Origin: Fodinicurvata sp. EGI_FJ10296
GTDB lineage: Bacteria > Pseudomonadota > Alphaproteobacteria > DSM-16000 > Inquilinaceae
DNA length: 64,000 bases
Assembly: GCF_040712075.1 (NCBI RefSeq)
Contig: NZ_JBFCVL010000008.1
Span: forward strand, 1-64,000
Reading direction: 5' to 3'
This document shows, in pieces, positions 56,668-64,000 of this stretch. Both the position numbers and the translations under genes were made by a program. The first letter of the stretch is position 1. Every line of letters begins with the position of its first letter. Under the pieces are notes generated by a model. The model did no database searches, was not told the DNA's origin, and worked only from the letters and a program-made list of their open reading frames with translations.

Positions 56668-57184
56668 CGAGACGATCCCGTTCCTGCCCGTTCGCATCGC
56701 ATTGCTGACCATTTCCGACAGCCGTGATATGTCATCCGACCGGTCGGGGGCGACGTTGCGCGAGCGGGTCGAAGCTTCCGGTCACATCGTCGCCGAGCAG
56801 AGCATCGTGCCCGACGACAGGCCGACCATCGCCGCAGCGTTCCGAAAATGGGCCGCGTCCCCCGACGTGGATGTCGTCATCTCCACCGGCGGCACCGGCG
56901 TGACAGGCCGCGACGTAACGCCCGAGGCGCTCAGTGACGTGGCGGAAAAGATGATCGATGGCTTCGGCGAGCTGTTTCGCTGGCTGAGCTACAGCAAGAT
57001 CGGCACCTCGACCGTTCAAAGCCGTGCCTGCGCCGGCGTCTTGAACGGCACCTATATCTTCTGCGCGCCGGGTTCGCCATCGGCCTGCCGCGATGTCTGG
57101 GACGGCATCCTGAAGGAACAACTCGACATCCGTCATCGCCCCTGCAATTTCGTCGAGTTGCTGCCACGCCTCAGGGAACGCTGA
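56654..57184 (+). CDS. moaB: Molybdenum cofactor biosynthesis protein B
   Basis: A 176-residue MoaB/Mog-family protein implicated in adenylylation of molybdopterin. Readable blocks are VRIALLTISDSRDMSSDRSG, VVISTGGTGVTGRDVTPEAL, the FGELFRWLSYSKIGTSTVQS loop with SRACAGVLNGTYIFCAPGSP, and the closing LDIRHRPCNFVELLPRL. Length and the FRWLSY...GTS motif favour MoaB over MogA. The ATG at 56654 lies inside the last codons of the transglycosylase gene (14-base overlap). No other moa genes are adjacent. Confidence 0.92.
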   Translation: MAPIDETIPFLPVRIALLTISDSRDMSSDRSGATLRERVEASGHIVAEQSIVPDDRPTIAAAFRKWAASPDVDVVISTGGTGVTGRDVTPEALSDVAEKMIDGFGELFRWLSYSKIGTSTVQSRACAGVLNGTYIFCAPGSPSACRDVWDGILKEQLDIRHRPCNFVELLPRLRER

Positions 57185-57249
57185 GCATTCCGGCGCGAGG
57201 CCGTTTTCGTTCTTGATATGTTCGACTCTGCGGCGCATCATCGGCTATC

Positions 57250-58353
57250 ATGACAAAGACGATGGACGGCCCGAACGGGTATTCCCGGCATACGGTCAAG
57301 GCACGGGGGGCGGTGGCAAATGTCTCTCACCGCTATACCGTGCTTGATTCCACGGCATTCGACGACGGCTGGGATCGAACATCTTGGGACGACGACGCGC
57401 CGCCCCCGCTGCAGACTCATGTAGGGATCGATCATGCGAAATCCATCATCAGCCGAAACCAGTCTCCGGATGTGCCATTCGACCGGTCGGTGAATCCGTA
57501 TCGGGGCTGCGAGCATGGCTGCGTCTACTGCTTTGCCCGGCCCAGCCACGCCTATCTCGACCTCAGCCCCGGCCTGGATTTCGAGACCCGCCTGTTCCAG
57601 AAGCCCGACGCCGCCCGTCTTCTGCGCGCTGAACTTGGCAAAAAGGGCTACACGCCGTCGACAATCGCAATCGGCGCCAATACCGATCCCTATCAGCCGA
57701 TCGAGCGGCGCCTGGAACTGACGCGCGGCTGTCTGGCGGTTCTCAGCGATTGCCGGCATCCGGTTTCCGTCATCACCAAATCAGCCCTCGTCGAGCGCGA
57801 TATCGATCTGCTCTGCGAACTGGCACGCGACGATCTGGCGACTGTCTGCCTATCGATCACGACGCTGGATCGGTCGCTGGCGCGCATCATGGAACCGCGG
57901 GCTGCGACCCCGGCACGGCGGATCGAAACGGTCCGGCGGCTTTCTGCTGCGGGGATACCCGTTTTCGTGCTGGTGTCGCCGATCATCCCCTTCATCAACG
58001 ACCATGAAATCGAAGCGATCGTCCGCGAGGCCAGCGCGGCCGGTGCGGTTGGCGCGAACGCGCTTCTCGTCAGGCTGCCCCATGAGGTCGCACCGATTAT
58101 GGAGGCGTGGCTGCGTCAGCATTTTCCCGATCGGGCGGATCGGGTCCTGAACACACTGCGCGGCGCGCGCGGCGGCCGATTGAACGACCCGCGCTTCGGC
58201 AGTCGGATGCGCGGCGAGGGTCCGATGGCGGAAATGATCATGGCGCGCTTTCGCAAGGCCCGCGACAAGTCGGGCCTCGGCACCCGGCGCTGGGAACTGC
58301 GCACGGATCTGTTCACACCGCCGGGCAGCCAGAGCCAGTTGTCATTGTTCTGA
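57250..58353 (+). CDS. PA0069-family radical SAM protein
   Basis: A 367-residue radical SAM enzyme of the PA0069/SplB-like family of unknown substrate. The iron-sulfur motif is RGCEHGCVYCFARPSHAYLD with Cys87, Cys91 and Cys94. It is preceded by VPFDRSVNPYR and followed by AIGANTDPYQPIERRLELTR, VITKSALVERDIDLL and VLVSPIIPFINDHEIE, all family hallmarks. The C-terminus ends LFTPPGSQSQLSLF. The start is ATG 57250 or ATG 57262. Relatives are often annotated as DNA repair photolyase-like because of similarity to spore photoproduct lyase; that role is unproven. It lies 65 bp after moaB on the same strand. Confidence 0.9.
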   Translation: MTKTMDGPNGYSRHTVKARGAVANVSHRYTVLDSTAFDDGWDRTSWDDDAPPPLQTHVGIDHAKSIISRNQSPDVPFDRSVNPYRGCEHGCVYCFARPSHAYLDLSPGLDFETRLFQKPDAARLLRAELGKKGYTPSTIAIGANTDPYQPIERRLELTRGCLAVLSDCRHPVSVITKSALVERDIDLLCELARDDLATVCLSITTLDRSLARIMEPRAATPARRIETVRRLSAAGIPVFVLVSPIIPFINDHEIEAIVREASAAGAVGANALLVRLPHEVAPIMEAWLRQHFPDRADRVLNTLRGARGGRLNDPRFGSRMRGEGPMAEMIMARFRKARDKSGLGTRRWELRTDLFTPPGSQSQLSLF

Positions 58354-58381
58354 TGGGGTGGGCGGATTCCGGGCGCTGCGG

Positions 58382-58714
58382 CTACAGGTCCGACGGCGCC
58401 AGGGTCAGCTTCAGGCCGTTCAACTCCGGGTTGAACAGCAACTGGCAGGAGAGCCTGGAACTGTCCTCGACCTCGAACGCATCGTCGAGCCGCTCCAGTT
58501 CCTCGTCGCGCGGCTCAAACAGGCGCCCGGTCCATTCGTCATCGACATAGACGTGGCAGGTTGCGCAGGCGCAGGCGCCGCCGCATTCGGCCTTTATCGC
58601 CAGGCCATGGTCGCGGATGATTTCCATGACCCGCCAGCCCTCGACCGCCGCCAGCTTGTGTTCAACACCTTCATGGTCGGTGACCATGATGAAATAGTCT
58701 TGCTCTGCACTCAT
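58382..58714 (-). CDS. 2Fe-2S ferredoxin, adrenodoxin type
   Basis: A 110-residue ferredoxin. Cluster ligands follow Cys-x5-Cys-x2-Cys...Cys: Cys44, Cys50, Cys53 and Cys90 in KAECGGACACATCHVYV and SSRLSCQLLF. Cys48 is an extra, non-ligand cysteine. The MEIIRDHGLAIKAECGGAC layout is that of vertebrate-type ferredoxins used with P450s, Fe-S assembly or haem A synthesis. The ATG at 58714 has AGGGTG upstream. It lies immediately downstream of a ferredoxin-NADP reductase gene (31-bp spacing), its likely electron donor. Confidence 0.92.
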   Translation of the reverse strand: MSAEQDYFIMVTDHEGVEHKLAAVEGWRVMEIIRDHGLAIKAECGGACACATCHVYVDDEWTGRLFEPRDEELERLDDAFEVEDSSRLSCQLLFNPELNGLKLTLAPSDL

Positions 58715-58745
58715 GTCCGCACCCTGCGCCCGGCCGTGATCCGGC

Positions 58746-59954
<1,209 letters not shown>

Positions 59955-60071
59955 TCAGCGGATACGTACAAAGCGTGGTGTGTATAAACTACATATTTCC
60001 AGTCTTCAACGGTAAATTATCCAATTCCATCACGCGAACACCGGAATTGGGGCCTGCGACAGGCGGACGGT

Positions 60072-60102
60072 TTGACCCCGGTGCCGGAGGACGGCATATA
60101 AG
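60072..60102 (+). promoter_or_regulatory. Candidate promoter of ctaA
   Basis: TTGACC (60072-60077) and TATAAG (60097-60102) are 19 bases apart, 75 bp before the ctaA start. Both boxes are near consensus, but the spacing is long. The rest of the 346-bp divergent spacer 59832-60177 shows no gene. An AT-rich stretch around 59980-60030 may hold the reductase promoter. Confidence 0.4.
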
Positions 60103-60177
60103 CAGCCGGGCGGCGCGTTTAAACCCGCAGGCTTGCCCCCAACAACGCGCCCGCCAGGAACGAAGGGACATTCGACC

Positions 60178-61320
60178 GTGGCCACTATCGAACGCCGCTC
60201 CCTGATGCCCATCGCCGCCGATGCGCAAGGTGAAGCTCTCTCGACCGGCACGCGCCGCGCGATCACTGCGTGGCTGCTGGTTACCGCCGCTGCGGTGCTG
60301 ATCATGGCCGTGATCGGCGCGATCACGCGGCTGACCGGCAGTGGCCTCAGCATGGTCGAATGGCGCCCGCTGATCGGCGCCATTCCGCCCCTGACCGATG
60401 CCGAGTGGCAACGGGTATTCGATCTCTACCGACAGTCGCCGGAATATCGCGTCGTCAATGCCGGAATGTCGCTGGACGATTTCAAGTTCATCTTCTTCTG
60501 GGAATGGTTTCATCGATTGTGGGGCCGGATGATCGGCGTCATCTTCGCAGTTCCGCTGGCATTCTTCTGGCTGACCGGACGTTTGAACGGACGACTGAAA
60601 TGGGCCTTGAGCGGGCTGTTGGTACTGGGCGCGCTCCAGGGTGTCATGGGATGGGTCATGGTAATGAGCGGCCTGGTCGACCGGCCGTCGGTGAGCCACT
60701 ATCGCCTTGCCGCTCATCTCGGCCTCGCCTTCGCCGTCTTCGGCCTGCTGCTGGCGCTGGCGCTATCAGTGCTTCGGGGTCAACGGCGAATCGGCGTCGA
60801 CGAGACGGGTCTGCTGGGTCATGCCTGGACGGCGCTGGCGCTGCTGAGCATTACCATTGTCTATGGCGCGTTCGTCGCCGGCATGGATGCGGGGCTTTCC
60901 TATAACACCTTCCCCCTGATGCAGGGCCGGATCCTGGCCGGCGACGCCCTCGCTTACAGCCCGCTCTGGGTCAATTTCTTCGAGAACATGGCGATGGTGC
61001 AATTCGTCCATCGCTGGCTGGCGGTCGGCACCGGGATTGTGATTATCGCCTTGTGGTGGCGCGGGAGGACAAGACCGCTGAATTCGGCAAGCCGCACCGC
61101 ACTCGGGTTGTCAGCAGCCACGGTTGCCGTTCAGATCGCCCTCGGCATCACGACGCTGTTGCTTGTCGTGCCGCTGACCATCGCCACGCTACATCAGGCC
61201 GTCGCCTTTGTACTGGTCGGCGCCCTAGTCTGGACCGTGTTCGAGCTGACCCACGACCGGACGGCGATGCTGGCCCATACCGTCGCCGACCACGCCGCCC
61301 CTGCGACAAGGGCGGTGTGA
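60178..61320 (+). CDS. ctaA: Haem A synthase (COX15/CtaA family)
   Basis: A 380-residue inner-membrane monooxygenase that oxidises the haem O methyl group to the formyl of haem A, the cofactor of aa3 oxidases. About eight transmembrane segments. Haem-ligand histidines lie in FFWEWFHRLWGRMIGV, HYRLAAHLGLAF, MVQFVHRWLAVGTGI and ATLHQAVAFVLV. The extracytoplasmic loop ITRLTGSGLSMVEWRPLIGA is diagnostic of the type-2 (alphaproteobacterial/mitochondrial) form. GTG 60178 is preferred because AAGGGA lies upstream; ATG 60205 is the alternative. IS copy 1 begins 79 bp after its stop, so the gene itself is intact. Confidence 0.94.
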   Translation: MATIERRSLMPIAADAQGEALSTGTRRAITAWLLVTAAAVLIMAVIGAITRLTGSGLSMVEWRPLIGAIPPLTDAEWQRVFDLYRQSPEYRVVNAGMSLDDFKFIFFWEWFHRLWGRMIGVIFAVPLAFFWLTGRLNGRLKWALSGLLVLGALQGVMGWVMVMSGLVDRPSVSHYRLAAHLGLAFAVFGLLLALALSVLRGQRRIGVDETGLLGHAWTALALLSITIVYGAFVAGMDAGLSYNTFPLMQGRILAGDALAYSPLWVNFFENMAMVQFVHRWLAVGTGIVIIALWWRGRTRPLNSASRTALGLSAATVAVQIALGITTLLLVVPLTIATLHQAVAFVLVGALVWTVFELTHDRTAMLAHTVADHAAPATRAV

Positions 61321-61399
61321 GCCTCTCGTCTTCTTTTGGAAGGGACCAGAGGACAGCGCCGCAGAGCCCCAAGCCCCGGACGCTATGCGGCTGCTTTGC

Positions 61400-62239
61400 G
61401 GGCCGAGACTCATAACCAGTAGCTGGCAATGGCGGCAATCTGGACGGCAGCCAGAAAGTTGACGGCGAGGCGATCGTATCGAGAGGCAATGCGGCGGAAA
61501 TCCTTCAACCGCCCGAACAAGCGCTCCACAGCGTTGCGGCTGCGGCACAGGTAGGGCGAGAAGCAGCTTTTCCAACGGCGATTGACCCTGGACGGGATGT
61601 TGGGCGCCGCGCCTCTGGCTTCGATTTTCCGTCGCACGGCGTTGGTGTCGTAGCCCTTGTCCCCGTGCACCAGGTCGACGGTCGTCATCTCGTCCAGCAG
61701 CCTGTCGGCGGCCCTGCAATCAGCCACTTGCCCACCGGTCAGCAGAAAGGCGACGGGGCGGCAGGCCGTGTCGGTCAGGGCGTGGATCCTGGTGGTCCGC
61801 CCGCCGCGCGACCGACCGATTGCCTGACTCCGCTCCCCCCTTTTCCGCCGGAGGCGCAGCGGTGCGCCCTCACGGCTGAACTGTCGATCAGTAACTCGGC
61901 CGGTGGGCCATCGGCTGTCGCCAGCGCATGGAACATGTTGGCCCAGACGCCTTCGGCGGCCCACCGCTGAAACCGGTTGTAGAGGGTCTTGCGCGGGCCG
62001 TAGAGCACGGGTGCATCCTTCCATCGACAGCCGGAGATCAGCACATGGATAATCCCGCCGATCACCCGCCGGTCATCGACTCGCGGCTTGCCTCGGGTAT
62101 CCCGTGGCAACAGCGGTTCAAGCCGCGAAAACTGCTCGTCGCTCAGCCAGAAATAGCCTTGATCCATCAATGATCTCCCTTCGGAGTCATTGAATCAAAA
62201 CATCGCCGCCGGGGGAATCCCCTTTATGGGTCCTGGCCC
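61400..62239 (-). mobile_element. IS5-family insertion sequence, copy 1 (complete)
   Basis: An ~840-bp element of the IS5 family, IS427-like by its two-frame transposase. The ends form an imperfect inverted repeat: GGGCCGAGACTCATAAC at 61400 and, read inwards from 62239, GGGCCAGGACCCATAAA (13 of 17 match). The left boundary is supported by copy 2, which diverges in sequence just outside the same point. Flanks are ...TTTGC on the left and TAGGAG on the right, with no evident target duplication, which fits recombination or later rearrangement. Exact end bases are uncertain by 1-2. Confidence 0.85.
61410..62167 (-). CDS. IS5-family transposase, two frames joined by predicted -1 frameshift
   Basis: A DDE transposase split over two frames. 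Frame A (ATG 62167 with AGGGAG upstream, to ~61830) encodes MDQGYFWLSDEQFSRLEPLL and the first catalytic Asp in LLIDSSAVRAH. Frame B encodes the second Asp (LVHGDKGYDTNAV) and the Glu (SRNAVERLFGRLKDFRRIAS), ending at 61410. The join falls at A4G6 on the coding strand (near 61834-61844): a -1 slip restores a full ~250-residue enzyme. Such slippage is the normal mode in many IS427-group elements, so this copy may be active. Copy 2 lacks two bases here and reads through in one frame. Confidence 0.85.
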
Positions 62240-62884
62240 TAGGAGAAAGTTGTATGCGCTGCCGTAGCAATTGCAAAGACAATCATTGCCAACCCACTGA
62301 GTACAGTAATGAGTCTTCCACCAGGAGAGTCCTCCCTACACCCTGCTATGCGAATAGCAATGTAGCCATATGCCGCCATTATGAAAATTCCTATCAAGCA
62401 CTGAATGGAAAATAATAATAGAAACTGTTGATATATATAGATAGAATACAATGAATTGGGTGTAGAACGACGTATAAAATACGATCATTTTAGGGTTCAG
62501 TATGTCGATTATAAATCCCTCTGCAAAGCGACTATTTAGGATTACTTCATTATCTCTAGTGGTTTTTGACCCTATCACCCTTATTGCAGATATTAACATT
62601 TGATATCCAAGGTAGATCAGGTAGATGGCGCCTGCCATCTGGATCGGAGATTTCAAAGTCGGGAATGAATCAAAGAAGGCCGAAACACCTAACCACGCTG
62701 CAAGCGCCCAGATTAGATTGGCAACCACTGCGCCAAGATAGGTTGGAAACACTGAGCTATAACCATATCGGACAGCATTTCTCATGGTTAACGCCATAAG
62801 GGGGCCAGGCGTCGCAATTAAAAGCGATATTATCACAACATAAGTGAGCAACAGTGAAATAATCATGATAGTTTCCGTGGTCAT
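62239..62884 (-). pseudogene. Frameshifted LysE/RhtB-family exporter gene
   Basis: The gene would encode an amino-acid efflux protein of ~210 residues with six membrane segments. The first frame from ATG 62884 (or ATG 62866) gives IISLLLTYVVIISLLIATPG, PLMALTMRNAVRYG and PTYLGAVVANLIWALAAWLG, up to NPKMIVFYTSFYTQF. The homologous continuation (YQQFLLLFSIQCLIGIFIMA ... LITVLSGLAMIVFAIATAAH) is in a different frame. A single-base indel near 62448-62456 breaks the gene. Its stop TAG (62239-62241) uses a base of IS copy 1, so the insertion also defines the 3' end. Base composition is far more AT-rich than the rest of the window, pointing to horizontal origin. Confidence 0.75.
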
Positions 62885-63174
62885 CGTTGAGAATGGCGAT
62901 CTTTTCTTTTTTCTTCTCAAACTAGTTCCGCGATTGAAGCAATCTTCGGCCGGCGCCAAAGCAGATCCACCTGACGATTTAACTCGAAGGTTTTGTTAAT
63001 CGCTTGGACGATTAAGATCTATTGAATAGAATGGCTCATGATGGCAAATAAATTAGAAATCTGTGCAAGTTTTTCTTCTTTAAAAATATTATTCCAAATA
63101 TATACTATGTTGTTCGATAATTTTCCGTCGCTGCATATTTAAAGTTTATCTGACTCATTCGTCTTGTGCGAGAA

Positions 63175-63303
63175 CTAACGTAGCATCCTCACATCAGCCT
63201 TACCGTTGCTGCTCTTAGGAATTTCTTCAAGAAACTTAAAATCCCTTGGTACCGCAATAGCGGGTAGGCAATCAAGCATAAAGGTGCGAATTTTGGCAGT
63301 CAT
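63175..63303 (-). pseudogene. C-terminal remnant of an adenylate-forming enzyme
   Basis: A 42-codon frame (ATG 63303 to TAG 63175) whose translation MTAKIRTFMLDCLPAIAVPR followed by DFKFLEEIPKSSNGKADVRM matches the last ~40 residues of AMP-forming acyl-CoA synthetases and NRPS adenylation domains ('LP.YMVP..F.FL..IP....GK.DR..L'), including the conserved GK lysine. An in-frame stop lies a few codons upstream, so the rest of the gene is missing or scrambled. It sits in AT-rich DNA between the LysE remnant and IS copy 2, on the same strand as both. Confidence 0.65.
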
Positions 63304-63414
63304 CTGAGTTGTGTTCAAATTTCATACACCATTGGTGAGTAGACAATAAGCAATTAGATTGAAAGAATCTCGTGTGGGCCGCATTACGTCAATGACGCAA
63401 CTTTGAATAAGAGG

Positions 63415-63495
63415 ATGGGGCCGGACGGCTTCCGCAACTTCAGCGACCTGGACACGCTCGCCGCCCAGATTGAGGCAATCGTCTCCACGGCCTAG
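63415..63495 (+). other. Short GC-rich reading-frame scrap ending at IS copy 2
   Basis: From ATG 63415 a 26-codon frame reads MGPDGFRNFSDLDTLAAQIE followed by AIVSTA and stops at TAG 63493-63495, exactly at the IS boundary. Base composition rises sharply to the host level over this stretch. It looks like the 3' end of a host-type gene whose body was displaced; the frame stays open upstream to about 63358, but in AT-rich sequence. No family recognised. Confidence 0.35.
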
Positions 63496-64000
63496 GGCCG
63501 AGACTCATAACCAGTAGCTGGCAATGGCGGCAATCTGGACGGCAACCAGAAAGTTGACGGCGAGGCGATCGTATCGAGAGGCAATGCGGCGGAAATCCTT
63601 CAACCGCCCTAACATGCGCTCCACAGCGTTGCGGCTGCGGTACAGGTAGGGCGAGAAGCAGCTTTTCCAACGGCGATTGACCCTGGACGGGATGTTGGGC
63701 GCCGCGCCTCTGGCTTCGATTTTCCGTCGCACGGCGTTGGTGTCGTAACCCTTGTCCCCGTGCACCAGGTCGACGGTCGTCATCTCGTCCAGCAGCCTGT
63801 CGGCGGCCCTGCAATCAGCCACTTGCCCACCGGTCAGCAGAAAGGCGATGGGGCGGCAGGCCGTGTCGGTCAGGACGTGGATCCTGGTGGTCCGCCCGCC
63901 GCGCGACCGGCCGATTGCCTGACTCCGCCCCCCTTTTCCGCCGGAGGCGCAGCGGTGCGCCCTCACGGCTGAACTGTCGATCAGTAACTCGGCCGGTGGG
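63495..64000 (-). mobile_element. IS5-family insertion sequence, copy 2 (cut by window end)
   Basis: A second copy of the element at 61400-62239, in the same orientation, beginning GGGCCGAGACTCATAAC at 63495 and still homologous at base 64000. By eye it matches copy 1 at ~98% with scattered substitutions and one 2-base deletion in the frameshift site. The left flank is ...GGCCTA. About 330 bp of the element lie beyond the window. Confidence 0.88.
63505..64000 (-). CDS. IS5-family transposase, 3' part, single-frame version (partial)
   Basis: At least 164 codons are open from the window edge to the stop at 63505. The first Asp (LLIDSSAVRAH), the second Asp (LVHGDKGYDTN) and the Glu (SRNAVERMLGRLKDFRRIAS) are all in one frame, because the coding strand reads AAAAGGGGGGCGG where copy 1 has AAAAGGGGGGAGCGG. 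No frameshift is needed. The true start lies outside the window. Copy 2 has Met-Leu where copy 1 has Leu-Phe after the catalytic Glu-Arg. Whether the fused protein is active cannot be judged. Confidence 0.85.
   Translation of the reverse strand, partial: PPAELLIDSSAVRAHRCASGGKGGRSQAIGRSRGGRTTRIHVLTDTACRPIAFLLTGGQVADCRAADRLLDEMTTVDLVHGDKGYDTNAVRRKIEARGAAPNIPSRVNRRWKSCFSPYLYRSRNAVERMLGRLKDFRRIASRYDRLAVNFLVAVQIAAIASYWL

Overview
The window is a high-GC, gene-dense stretch of a motile, aerobic alphaproteobacterium. FlaF and FlbT, which are largely restricted to Alphaproteobacteria, sit in the flagellar cluster. DUF1489, a type-A RNase P RNA, a CtaA/Cox15 haem A synthase and the rplS-trmD-rimM-rpsP-ffh order fit the same assignment. 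A Rhodospirillales-like host is likely, but genus cannot be fixed by eye. Nearly all of the window is ordinary chromosome. The exception is the last ~2.6 kb, where two IS5-family copies bracket AT-rich, decayed foreign DNA.

Layout. 0.25-7 kb: DUF1489 gene, then a leucine/isovalerate catabolic operon on the minus strand, transcribed DsbA-like isomerase -> mccB -> liuC -> mccA -> mvaB, mostly coupled by 4-base stop/start overlaps. It converts 3-methylcrotonyl-CoA to acetoacetate and acetyl-CoA. 7.2-11.2 kb: gamma-glutamylcyclotransferase-like gene, then a glycine betaine/proline ABC importer (proVWX) ending in a textbook terminator. 11.4-20.5 kb: a flagellar hook cluster (fliK-flgD-flgE-flgK-flgL-flaF-flbT-FlaG-like-DUF1217) behind a good sigma-54 promoter. 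20.6-26.6 kb: a BMP-type nucleoside/nucleobase ABC importer in one unit with a cytosine-deaminase homologue that has an altered active-site residue. 26.7-30.7 kb: small membrane protein, cyanide-insensitive-type cytochrome bd oxidase (cydAB) and rnpB. 30.7-36 kb: ettA and a large secreted VWA protein with at least seven tandem Ig-like repeats. 36-42.5 kb: gamma-glutamyltransferase, M81 peptidase, a tandem-fused DUF1428 protein with its own promoter/operator, leuC and a PAS protein. 42.6-46.4 kb: rplS, trmD, rimM, rpsP, ffh (translation and secretion). 46.8-59.8 kb: Sel1/peptidoglycan-binding membrane protein, ispE, TPR protein, ETF:quinone oxidoreductase, family-4-like uracil-DNA glycosylase, lytic transglycosylase, moaB, PA0069-type radical SAM protein, ferredoxin and ferredoxin-NADP reductase. 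60.2-61.3 kb: ctaA. 61.4-64 kb: IS copy 1, a frameshifted LysE-family gene, the C-terminal scrap of an adenylate-forming enzyme, and IS copy 2, which runs off the window.

Connections. The MCC pathway feeds acyl-CoA dehydrogenase electrons through ETF to the ETF:quinone oxidoreductase encoded at 52-53 kb, and quinol can then be oxidised by CydAB. CtaA supplies haem A for an aa3-type oxidase encoded elsewhere.

No defence system, CRISPR array, prophage or tRNA was found. The most unusual material is: (i) the IS-bounded decayed island, with two IS copies that differ by 2 nt exactly at the translational frameshift site; (ii) the VWA/Ig-repeat protein with a recent 267-bp internal duplication; (iii) the deaminase active-site change; (iv) the fused DUF1428 gene with a palindrome over its -10 box; (v) a recurring pattern of short tandem duplications at gene ends.
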